A stretch of DNA of 29,101 bases from Embleya sp040605455 (GTDB lineage: Bacteria; Actinomycetota; Actinomycetes; Streptomycetales; Streptomycetaceae): contig NZ_JBEXCV010000116.1 of the NCBI RefSeq assembly GCF_040605455.1, positions 1 to 29,101 of the forward strand, read 5' to 3'. The notes beneath the pieces are model-generated. The model did not search any database. It had not been told where the DNA came from and worked only from the letters and a program-made list of their open reading frames with translations. Shown here one piece after another: positions 8,077 to 16,100 of this stretch (position 1 is the first letter of the stretch; each line of letters starts with the position of its first letter). The translations under genes and the position numbers were made by a program.

Positions 8077-8747
8077 GAGTCGCCGTCTGCGGTCTGGGCC
8101 GGATGGGCACGGCCGGTGCCCAGGCGCTGGCGGCGGCCGGACACGAGGTGACGGTCTGGAACCGCACACCGCGTACGGTGGCCGGCACGATCGAGGCCGG
8201 GAGCGCGGCCGAGGCGGCGTGTGGCGCCGACGTCGTCGTGCTGTTCGTCTTCGACGGCCCGGCCGCCGAGGCGGTCCTGCTCGGGCCGAACGGCATCGTG
8301 GCCGGCGCCGATGCCGGCATCATGACCCGGGCAGGTCGGCCCGCCGCGCGCGGGCCCCCGACGGTCTCCGAAGGGTGGCGGCAAGTGCTCGTGCAGGTGC
8401 GCGTGGTCGGCGACGAGGGTCGCGAAGTCGCGTCATTACAGCGCTGGTTGGCGATGGATCCGGACGTCCGAGGCGGCACCGCGACCAGCTACGCCGAGGA
8501 CGAGACGGTCGGCACCATGGGAACCACGCTGGACGTGGTCGACATCGTGCTGAGCAACGGCATCGGCTTGGGCGGCCTGATGGTGGCGATCGCCGGCTGG
8601 CGCCGCTCGCGTGCACCGCTGGCGGGCCCGGGCGGGGCCGACGTCGTGATCCGGCGCGGCGACGTCGAGGTGGTGCTGTCCGGCGCCACGGAGGCGGACA
8701 TCGGTCGGGCCGTACGTGCGCTGGAGGAGCCCGGGGACCCTGCGTGA
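8073..8747 (+). CDS. Chimeric frame: truncated 6PGDH/HIBADH-like Rossmann segment fused to EACC1-like module
   Basis: 224 aa, starting at the ATG in the ATGA overlap with the Rid gene. Residues 1 to about 85 (VAVCGLGRMGTAGAQALAAA, HEVTVWNRTP, DVVVLFVFDGPAAEAV) match the NAD(P)-binding N-terminus of 6-phosphogluconate/3-hydroxyisobutyrate dehydrogenases. The family's substrate-binding and helical C-terminal domains are absent. After a junction around nt 8320-8385 the frame continues as a different module (QVRVVGDEGREVASLQRWL to GDVEVVLSGATEADIGRAVR), which resembles effector-associated constant component EACC1. One TTA codon lies at 8436. The dehydrogenase part is almost surely non-functional. 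The EACC1-like part may be expressed separately from GTG 8385. EACC1 identity is by recall of the family pattern, not by search. Confidence 0.6.
   Translation: MRVAVCGLGRMGTAGAQALAAAGHEVTVWNRTPRTVAGTIEAGSAAEAACGADVVVLFVFDGPAAEAVLLGPNGIVAGADAGIMTRAGRPAARGPPTVSEGWRQVLVQVRVVGDEGREVASLQRWLAMDPDVRGGTATSYAEDETVGTMGTTLDVVDIVLSNGIGLGGLMVAIAGWRRSRAPLAGPGGADVVIRRGDVEVVLSGATEADIGRAVRALEEPGDPA
8385..8747 (+). other. EACC1-like module with its own possible start
   Basis: GTG at 8385 is preceded by GAAGGG (8370-8375) at 9-base spacing and would give a 120-aa protein, the size expected of a free-standing EACC1 protein. The C-terminal pattern GDVEVVLSGATEADIGRAVR is the part I recognise. A hydrophobic segment (LDVVDIVLSNGIGLGGLMVA) lies mid-protein. 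In intact systems EACC1 accompanies a caspase-like or other effector (Kaur, Burroughs and Aravind conflict-system work); here only a fragment follows. A TTA codon at 8436 would make expression depend on the bldA tRNA in a streptomycete. Confidence 0.5.
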
Positions 8748-8833
8748 CGGTGCCGGTGCGGCGGCTCGTCGACCCGGCGGCCTCGCGTGCGGTTCTGGCG
8801 GGCACGCGCGACGCTCCCGAACACGCGCGCTGA
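8744..8833 (+). pseudogene. 29-codon remnant resembling the N-terminus of an EACC1-linked caspase-like effector
   Basis: A GTG overlapping the preceding stop (GTGA) opens a 29-codon frame reading VPVRRLVDPAASRAVLAGTR before a stop at 8831. The segment DPAASRAVLAGT matches the usual opening of caspase-like or related effectors found after EACC1 genes (DPxxSRAVLIGT). The catalytic part is absent and a terminator hairpin follows at once. I infer a truncated effector; with so few residues this remains a pattern match. Confidence 0.45.
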
Positions 8834-8846
8834 CCCACCATCGAAA

Positions 8847-8884
8847 ACGCCCGACGGTCGGCCATCCGGCCGACCGTCGGGCGT
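8847..8884 (-). terminator. Perfect 17-bp stem-loop terminator
   Basis: Seventeen perfectly paired bases (ACGCCCGACGGTCGGCC with its reverse complement) close an ATCC loop. On the minus strand the stem is followed by TTTTCG, giving a short U-run, so it should terminate the vWA-protein transcript. The symmetry would also stop transcription coming from the EACC1 remnant on the plus strand. Confidence 0.8.
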
Positions 8885-8898
8885 GCTCTCGCTTGCGA

Positions 8899-10290
8899 CT
8901 ACACCAGCGCGTCCACCGGGTCCGCCACCAACACGCCCGCCGCGACCGCCTCGTTCAGCCATTCCGGGAACTCCAGGAGGAGTTGGTCGTACAGCTCGGC
9001 GTCCGCGAGCAGCCTCGGGTCCTGTCCGGCGTGGAAGAAGCCCGCGTTGTCGACCACGCGCTGCTCCGGTACGCCGAGTTCGTCCAGCTTGCGGAGGAAG
9101 TCGAAACCCTTGGCCTCCGGGTCGCCGAAGCCGATGAACTGCCAGAAGATCGGCAGCCCGGCCGCCTCGCACAGCGCCTTCGCGGCAGCGGGGCGGCTGG
9201 TCGGCGCGCCGTCGGTCTGGAAGATCACCAGCGCCGGGTCGGTGCTGCCGGAGGCGCGGTAGTGCTCGACCACCTTGGCGATCGCCGAGTGGTAGTTGGT
9301 GCGACCCATGTGCCCGTAGGAGCCGTGTAGTTCCTCGATCCGGCCCACGTGGTTGCCGGGATCGAGGTCGGCGACGCCGTCGATGTCGGTGGAGAAGAAC
9401 ACCAGCGGCACGACGGCCTCGCCGAGGTGCGCGGACAGCGCGAGCGTCTGGTCCGCGAGGTGCTGGACGGTGCCGTCCTTGTAGTAGGAGCGCATCGAAC
9501 CGGAACGGTCCAGGACGAGGTAGACCGCGACGCTGCGGCCGGCGAGGCCACACTTGGCCACGGCCGCCGCGGCGGTCCCCACGCGGGCACCGAGGCCGGG
9601 CGCGACCTCTTCGGCCCGGGCGGGCGGCACCACGGCGACGGTGGTCGGAACCGGCGTGGCCTCGGCGACCACGAACGGCTCGGCCTCGACCTCGGTCGCC
9701 GGCGCCGGCTCCTCGGCGGCAGGCTCGACCACGGGCGCGGCCTCGGCGGGTGTCGCGATCGACTGTGCCGGTACGGGAATCGATGTCGGCGCCGGCGCGG
9801 AGGCGTCGAACTCCGCCCGGGATTCCGGGATGACGACCGGCTCGGGGGCAACGACCGGCTCCGGGACAACGGTCGGCTCCGCAAGGGTGGTCGGCTCCGA
9901 GGCGACCACCTGCTCACTGACGACATCCGGCTCGTCGACCGCGACCGACTCCTCGACCGCAGCCGGCTCCTCGACCGCAGCCGGCTCCTCGACCGTGACC
10001 GGCTCCTCGACCGTGACCGACTCCTCGACCGTGACCGACTCCTCGACGGCGACCGACTCCGGCGTGATCTCCGGCTCCGGGCTCACCTCCGGCTCGACGC
10101 GCGTCGTCGCCTCGGCGCGCGGCTCCGGTTCCGATCCGGCGACCGGCTCGGGCGCGACGACCGGGGACTCGGTCGGTGCGATCCTGAGGTCGGTCGGCGC
10201 GGCGGCCACGTCGCTCGCCTCGGGTGTCTCCGCCGCCTCGCGGGACGCCCGCGAACGAAAGACGTTGCGCAGCAGACTCCTCAAACCCAT
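8899..10290 (-). CDS. TerF-like von Willebrand factor A domain protein with acidic linker
   Basis: 463 aa starting at the ATG at 10290, with AAGG upstream. Residues 1-15 (MGLRSLLRNVFRSRA) are basic. Residues about 25-250 are a low-complexity Val/Glu/Pro/Ala linker, strongly acidic, with tandem VTVEES/EP units. The C-terminal vWA domain (about 260-463) has a MIDAS: DRSGSM (DxSxS), a threonine in MGRTNYHSA, and QTDGAP. The ending, AELYDQLLLEFPEWLNEAV, is the pattern of vWA proteins related to TerF/TerY of tellurite-resistance-type loci. Such domains bind partners through a metal ion; no enzymatic activity is expected. No other ter genes are visible here. Role unknown; partner binding in a stress or conflict complex is an inference. 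Confidence 0.8.
   Translation of the reverse strand: MGLRSLLRNVFRSRASREAAETPEASDVAAAPTDLRIAPTESPVVAPEPVAGSEPEPRAEATTRVEPEVSPEPEITPESVAVEESVTVEESVTVEEPVTVEEPAAVEEPAAVEESVAVDEPDVVSEQVVASEPTTLAEPTVVPEPVVAPEPVVIPESRAEFDASAPAPTSIPVPAQSIATPAEAAPVVEPAAEEPAPATEVEAEPFVVAEATPVPTTVAVVPPARAEEVAPGLGARVGTAAAAVAKCGLAGRSVAVYLVLDRSGSMRSYYKDGTVQHLADQTLALSAHLGEAVVPLVFFSTDIDGVADLDPGNHVGRIEELHGSYGHMGRTNYHSAIAKVVEHYRASGSTDPALVIFQTDGAPTSRPAAAKALCEAAGLPIFWQFIGFGDPEAKGFDFLRKLDELGVPEQRVVDNAGFFHAGQDPRLLADAELYDQLLLEFPEWLNEAVAAGVLVADPVDALV
9943..10050. repeat. Six tandem 18-bp units in the vWA-protein linker
   Basis: Six consecutive 18-base units of the form GACCGACTCCTCGACCGT occur with few substitutions, mostly at positions 1-2, 6 and 15-18. 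A partial seventh begins at 10051. Read on the minus strand each unit encodes six residues such as VTVEES or AAVEEP. Exact unit length and in-frame organisation make this a candidate length-variable tract. Confidence 0.9.
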
Positions 10291-10318
10291 CGGCGAATCC
10301 TTACCTGTGTGAGGGACG

Positions 10319-10339
10319 CCGTCCCGATCATCAGGACGG
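10319..10339. promoter_or_regulatory. Short inverted repeat upstream of the vWA gene
   Basis: Arms CCGTCC and GGACGG flank 9 bases, about 29-49 bp upstream of the vWA gene start, next to a TACGTA palindrome (10341-10346). It could be an operator or part of the 5' leader. I see no clear -10/-35 pair. The remaining bases between 10291 and 10453 hold nothing else I can name. Confidence 0.25.
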
Positions 10340-10453
10340 TTACGTAAGGCTAGTCATGGCCCCGGCCGACCTGTGGGCGACCCGCGCGTACGACACCCCA
10401 CGGACCCCCGAACAGCCGAAGGCGGCCCATCCGTACGCCGGCCGCCGACCCCT

Positions 10454-11060
10454 TCACACCCCCGCGAGCAGTACGAACGCCGCATCCACCGCACTACACG
10501 CGGCCGATACGTCGTCGTCGGTGAGCGCCGCGGACACGAACCAGCACGCCGAACCGACCGCGTCACGTGTACTCCGCGCTCCAACACCCGATTCCCGGCC
10601 GCGTCGATGTGTTCGATCACCGCCGGATCCGCGAGTTCGCCCAGCGTGACCAGCGCGCCGGACGCACACAGCGGCGAACCGTTGTACGTACCACCGTGTT
10701 TGATCCGGTTCGTGCCGACCTCGTCCATGATGTCCCGACGTCCGGCGAACGCCGCGATGGGCAGCCCGCCGCCCAACGCCTCGGCGCACACGGCGAGATC
10801 CGGGAGCGCACCGAACAGCCCCTGGGCGCCGCCCGATCCGGTCCGGAAGCCGGTACACACCTCATCGAGGATCAGCACGATCCCGCGCCGGGTGCACTCC
10901 TCGCGCAGCGTCTCCAGGTATCCGGGTACCGGCATGGTGCACGCGTTGTTGGCCACGATCGGCTCGCAGATCATCGCGGCCGGTTCACCGCGATGCGCGT
11001 CACCGACCCCGACGCGGTCGACCACAGTTCCTCGCCTTCGTCGTTGCCGTTCTCCGGATG
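10454..11060 (-). pseudogene. Decayed class III aminotransferase (glutamate-1-semialdehyde aminomutase-like)
   Basis: A stretch in one frame reads AAMICEPIVANN, VLILDEVCTGFRT, GGGLPIAAFAGRRDIMDE and HGGTYNGSPL, the core of PLP class III aminotransferases close to glutamate-1-semialdehyde aminomutase. The lysine that forms the PLP aldimine (normally GK before IGGGLP) is replaced: the sequence reads CAEALGGGLP. Near 10560 the family reading switches frame, continuing as SACWFVSAALTDDDVSAA, which is the C-terminus. About 80-90 residues usually between these parts are missing. Upstream of about 11000 no family sequence is recognisable in any frame. Frameshift, internal deletion, lost N-terminus and lost catalytic lysine together mark a pseudogene. 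Outer borders are approximate. Confidence 0.75.
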
Positions 11061-11223
11061 GTCGCCGTCGACCGGGTGGCTGCCGACATCGGTCGTAGAC
11101 GACGCCGAAGGGCACGGTTTCGAGAACCTTCAAGCCGAACACCGGGGCGCGCTTTGGCCGCCACCGGGGGAAGGCCCCGGCCGGCTCGGCTCACGAGGAC
11201 CGGCACAGCCCATCGAATCCGGC

Positions 11224-11664
11224 TCAGCGCATGAAGGTCAGCCGTACCGTCCGGTCCGGGTTGTCCCGATTGGTGTCCACCATCGTGACCGACTGCCACG
11301 TCCCCAGCGCGAGTTCGCCGCCGATCACCGGCAGCGTCGCATGCGGCGGGACCAGCGCGGGCAGCACGTGATCGCGCCCGTGCCCGGGGCTGCCGTGCCG
11401 ATGCCGCCACCGGTCGTCGGCCGGCAGCAGATCGGCCAACAACGCGAGCAGGTCGTCGTCACTGCCCGCCCCGGTCTCCAACACGGCCACCCCCGCGGTG
11501 GCATGCGGCACGAACACATTGAGCAACCCGTCCCGCCCGTCGGCCACCTCCCGCAGGAACTCGGCGCACAAACCGCTCAGGTCGTACACCCGCTCCCGCC
11601 GCCCGGTGCTGACCTCGAAAACCCGCGACACGACACACTCACTCATCCCGCCATGCTGTCGCAT
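11224..11664 (-). CDS. YjbQ/UPF0047 family protein
   Basis: 146 aa from ATG 11664 (GAGG 6 bases upstream); an internal ATG at 11646 gives 140 aa, closer to the usual 138. The fold markers are present: LLNVFVPHATAGVAVLE, then DDLLALLADLLPADDRWRH, the histidine-rich SPGHGRDHVLPALVPPHATL, and the C-terminal GTWQSVTMVDTNRDNPDRTV. The family is annotated as secondary thiamine-phosphate synthase because E. coli YjbQ has weak activity of that kind; the true role is uncertain. It begins 15 bases after the stop of the repeat-protein gene, so it may be the last gene of the Rhs transcription unit. It is more likely a housekeeping neighbour than part of the toxin system. Confidence 0.85.
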   Translation of the reverse strand: MRQHGGMSECVVSRVFEVSTGRRERVYDLSGLCAEFLREVADGRDGLLNVFVPHATAGVAVLETGAGSDDDLLALLADLLPADDRWRHRHGSPGHGRDHVLPALVPPHATLPVIGGELALGTWQSVTMVDTNRDNPDRTVRLTFMR

Positions 11665-11679
11665 GCACGGCCTCAGTCG

Positions 11680-13104
11680 TCAGACCCGCGGCGCCCCGGC
11701 CGCGTCGAGCAGCCGATGCATGCAATCCACCGGGAGCGAACCGTTTCCGGCGGCGGCCGATGCCACGTCTTCGTCGTAGAGCAGTTCGAGGAGGCGACCC
11801 GGTGGAAGTCGTGGGTCGCCGGCGGCTTCATACCGCACTTGGAAGTCGGAGTCACGGCTGAGCCGCTCCACCACGTCCGGCCCGGCCTCGGGATCGAGAA
11901 GCGCGACACGGCGGAGCCTGGCGTTCGCATGATCGACGAAACGCGCCAGGCCCGGGCGGGCGAAGTTCGGCTTGAATCGAAGCATCTCCCATTCCAGATG
12001 ATCGTCGTGCGCGTACATGTCGACGAGCAGCTCGTGCGGAGCGTCGGCGCAGTGGTGGCAGAGCATGAGCCGCACGTAGTAGTCCTCGTCCCGGGCGAGG
12101 ATCTCGACCACATCGGGCGGCAATCGGCGCATATTCGCGGCACTTCGGCGCAGCAGGACGTGGGCGGACGCCGCCGCCCGGCGCATCGCGTCCGGATCGT
12201 CCTGCTCGGCCCGCACCCATCGGGCGATCGGCGCTCGACCCTCGGGCACGATGTAGTCGATCGCTGCCCGCTGCTCCTCCGACAGCCCCCCGTGCATCGA
12301 CGCCGCCAGACGCACCGTCGGATCGTGATCCCGGCCGAGCAACACGGCCAAATCCACGGGAAGGTGCTCGTTGCCCGCCACTCGCGCACGGACCGCCACA
12401 TCCGGATCGCGGACGAGGTGCTCGGCGAGATCACGATCGAGCCGACCCTTGATCACCACCGACTCCCGTCGCTTCAGGGAGGATTCGGCGGCGAATCCGG
12501 CCAGTGTCGTCGGCAACGGCGTCCCCGCATGGCGATAGACCCCCACTGCCCGCGCGACCCGAGGATCCGGATCGGCCAGGAGCCGCTCGCGAGCCTCAAG
12601 GCTCAGCATGCTCCACACGTGCCTGCTCGAGACTGCCGCAGCCCGAACGTCGGGCTCGGGATCCTCGACCAACCGGAGCCGAGCCTCGTCGCGTGACCCG
12701 AGCAACCTCCCGGCCGCGCCACGGATCTCCGGATCCGGGTCGACGGACATCACCGCCAGCGCCTCAGGGGATGGCTGCGTATCATTTCGCCACGCCATAA
12801 GCGCGAATCGGGCACGCACCGCACTGTCCGGATCACTCGCCAGCCGGCCGAGGATATTCCGGGGCAGGCGTTGGTTCTCCGCGACTTGCATGCGGATCTT
12901 CGGGTCGGGGTGCGCCACCAGCGCGGCGGTTGCCGCCGGCGACAGCTCGACATTCTTGAGCCGGGATCCCGCAGGCAGCAGCGAGCCCGTGGCGAAGACG
13001 CGCCGTGCGACATCCACCGGGGCGGCCGGATTACCCAAAAGGGCCATGGCCCATCGCTCGTGCAGTCTGGTCTCGGATTCCACCGGCCTGGGCTCTCCCA
13101 TCAC
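11680..13104 (-). CDS. LRV/HEAT-like repeat protein, candidate immunity protein for the Rhs toxin
   Basis: 474 aa from GTG 13104 (or 473 from ATG 13101); neither start has a strong ribosome site. The protein is built of about 24-residue units of the leucine-rich-repeat-variant type, each with a core such as HPDPKIRMQVAENQRLP, DPDVAVRARVAGNEHLP or DSDFQVRYEAAGDPRLP. They recur from about residue 55 to 465. The repeats make a helical solenoid suited to protein binding. There is no signal peptide or membrane segment, so it should stay in the cytoplasm. It starts 24 bases after the stop of the Rhs gene, the usual place for a cognate immunity gene in polymorphic toxin loci. That role is inferred from position. 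A general scaffold role is the alternative. Confidence 0.75.
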   Translation of the reverse strand: MMGEPRPVESETRLHERWAMALLGNPAAPVDVARRVFATGSLLPAGSRLKNVELSPAATAALVAHPDPKIRMQVAENQRLPRNILGRLASDPDSAVRARFALMAWRNDTQPSPEALAVMSVDPDPEIRGAAGRLLGSRDEARLRLVEDPEPDVRAAAVSSRHVWSMLSLEARERLLADPDPRVARAVGVYRHAGTPLPTTLAGFAAESSLKRRESVVIKGRLDRDLAEHLVRDPDVAVRARVAGNEHLPVDLAVLLGRDHDPTVRLAASMHGGLSEEQRAAIDYIVPEGRAPIARWVRAEQDDPDAMRRAAASAHVLLRRSAANMRRLPPDVVEILARDEDYYVRLMLCHHCADAPHELLVDMYAHDDHLEWEMLRFKPNFARPGLARFVDHANARLRRVALLDPEAGPDVVERLSRDSDFQVRYEAAGDPRLPPGRLLELLYDEDVASAAAGNGSLPVDCMHRLLDAAGAPRV

Positions 13105-13128
13105 TCGCGTCTCGCTCGGCGGCTTCCA

Positions 13129-16100
13129 TCAGAAGGTCCAGTCGACTTCCTTCAATCCATCCTTGATCTCACGATATTCGTCGAATACTTCCTTGTACCA
13201 CCTTGCATCGGGCGCCGGTCCCATGTCCTTGCTCGGCACTTTCCAGCGGTTACCTTTGCCATCACCGTCGAACCATTCTATCCTTCCCCAGACCTTCTGT
13301 TCCTCGACGGAGGCATCGAAGACGATATACATCTCCCACGCGGTTCCGAAGCCCGTGGAAGCCGGCGTCTCCCACCCATTTGGGTCGGGGTGGTACTTCG
13401 CCCACATTCCCTTCACGACGGCATTGTGGAACTTCTCTCTCGATGTATTTCCGGGCAAACCTTCCAAGGTGATCGAAAGCCGCGTCGTCTCGCTGTTGAT
13501 GGCATTTTCCACAGAATCCATCCAGAGCGGCCGGTTTATTCCCCTCTGGTCCCCGCTCCTGCTGTTGTCCGCGCCCTCGGCCCTGAAGGACTGGTTGAAG
13601 GTTCGCGCCTCCGGCGAGGGCTTTTCCACGGGGTTGGTCGGATCGGACTTGCCGGCTCGATGATCCCACGCCAGCTTGTCCGAGAATTTCCCGATTCCCA
13701 GAACAACGTGTGGACAGCCACCACCCGCTGCCTCGTTGTGCACCAGCACCGAGGATTTCCCGGCACCTACGAAGTAGGTGTGAATCCTGTCTACTGTGAG
13801 GTTGTATGTGCGGATGACCGCGGTGTAGGCCCGGTTGGCCAATACCTTCGCCCGACCGCCGGGCGTCTGTACCTCCTCGCCGGGCTCAAGGTCGGCCGCC
13901 TTGACCCAGGACCGCTTCGTGGCGTTGTAGAAACGGTGATCGGCCGTCGAGGTGATGGCGCGCGGTCCATCGGGGGTATCGATGGTGACATCGACGAAGG
14001 ACGTGTCGCCATCCGTGACATGGACGGCGCTGACGCTTTCGGATGAGACGGGATCGGTACCCGGGCGGTCCGGGTCGACGGCGGCGACCTCGTCCCCGAC
14101 GGTGATTCGCTCGATGGGCTTGGTGGTGCCGTCGGCCAGGAGGACGGGGGTCGCACCGGCGAAACTGTTCTTCCTGCACTTGTCGTCGGTGTCGGTATCC
14201 GACGAGGAGGGTTTCCTCGCCTCGTCCAATGCCTCGGAGCCCACGTAGATCGCTGCGGCCGTCAGCCCCAGTTCCGCTCCGGCGGCCCCGGCAGCGAGCG
14301 CTCCCGAGGCGCCGACCATGGCCGGCACCATCACCGGCGCTGCGACCACCACCGCGGTGACCACGACCGCGACCACCACGGCGACCGCGACCACCTTGAC
14401 GGCCTTCTTGAAGAACTTGCCCCAACCCATGCCACTGGGATCCGAGATGTTGACCGGATTCCCACCTGCGTATGTATAGGGATTCAGCTGCGCCGGGTCC
14501 TCGGCGATGGTGAGCGGATCCCTGGACATGAAACGTCCGATGCCCGGGTCGTACTCGCGGGCGCCGACGTGCGTCAACCCGGTCGAGGCATCCTTCGGCG
14601 CTCCCAGGAAGCCCTTGTCATCCGGCCATACCGCCGGCTGCGTCCCCCGCGCATCGCCGTAGGGCATCGAAGCCCGCCGGGTGTACGTCATGCTCGCGTA
14701 GTCGACGGCAAGTTGACTGGTGCCGTGGTGGTCCGCCACGAGTATCGAGCTCTTGCCCGACGAGGTGCGCAGGAACTGCCCTCCCGCGCCCGGGTAGTAG
14801 CGCGTGCCGGAGACCGTGTTCGTCGCTCGGGTCAGTTTGAGTTCGGTGGTGCCGAGATACAACGTGACTGCGTCCGGCTCCCGACGCAACAGGCGCGTGC
14901 CGTCGGGGTCGTAGACGAAGTTGCTCGTCTTGACCTGGCCGGCCTCGGACTTCGACGACGATGCCAGGTGACCTTCCACGTCCCAGGTCATGTTCTGGTC
15001 GTCGCCGTTGACTGTGCGTCGAGTGGTGTTGCCTGCAAGGTCGTAGCCGTACGACGTGCGGTTGGTGCCGCCGGGGCCACTCGCATCCACCGAAGTCAAC
15101 CGATGCGCTTGCGTGTTGTAGGTCCTGGTGACGTCGTTCGCCGGGTTGCCTGCCGGGTCGTGCTGCTTCTCGGCGATCCGATTGCCTACGGCATCGAAGG
15201 TGTACGACGTCCAGTAGGCGTCGATTCCGCCGACCCGAGGTGCCGTACCGAGAGCCGGGCCGGCCGCACAATCGTCGGTCGCGCTCCAGGCGTTCGTCAT
15301 CCGGGTGCGATCGTCGTAAGCGAAGCACTGGGTGTCGGTGCTCGACGCGTCGTCGCGCTTGTTCGCGATCCGGACGATGTTTCCGCTGGGGTCGTAGGTG
15401 TAGTTCAGGTCGTCGAGCGTCTGCGGTCCGCTTCTCTCCCGATCGGCGACCGTACGGGTCGAACGCCGGGTGTCCTCGGCGTACGACATCGACACGATCG
15501 TGCGGCGCCCGGTGTTGCCGAACTGGGTCTGCGTCGGCTCGCCGAATGGCGAGTAGAGGGTCCCGTTGACGTAGTGCGTGTTCCCCGAGAACAACGTGTT
15601 CGCGAGGCCGAACTTCGTGTATCCGTAGTCCAGTGTCTCGGCCGGGAGGCCGCCCCACGATTGGCCGTAGGTGACCTTGTCCAGCAGTCCGACACCTTCG
15701 GTGAAGGTGCTGGTCGTGGTGTACTCGCCGGCCAGCTTCTCCTCGCCGGGAGCGGAGGGAATGGTCACCTTCACGCCGGTGGGGCGCCCCGTCGGATCGT
15801 ATCCGGTGGTCTCGGAGACATAGCGGAAACCGTTGTCGATCCGCGTCGAAGAGCGCGACAGGCCGAGCGCGCCGGGTAGGTCGTATCCCCACTCGGTGCG
15901 GACCGGGCCGGTCGGGTCGCCTTCGTGCTGCGACGTCTTGCGCCCGAGTTCGTCGTACGTATAGGAGAGTGTCTTCCCTCGGGCATCGGTGCGGGTGCGG
16001 ACTTGGTCGGCACCGAGTTGTCCGCCGGGCACGTACGTCGTCGACGTCACGCCCTGTTCGGAATCGATCTCCTTGGTCTGTCGCCCACGAAGATCGAACT

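Noticed and set aside
9943..10050. CRISPR array
   Set aside because: The 18-bp units are directly adjacent with no spacers and lie in a coding frame.
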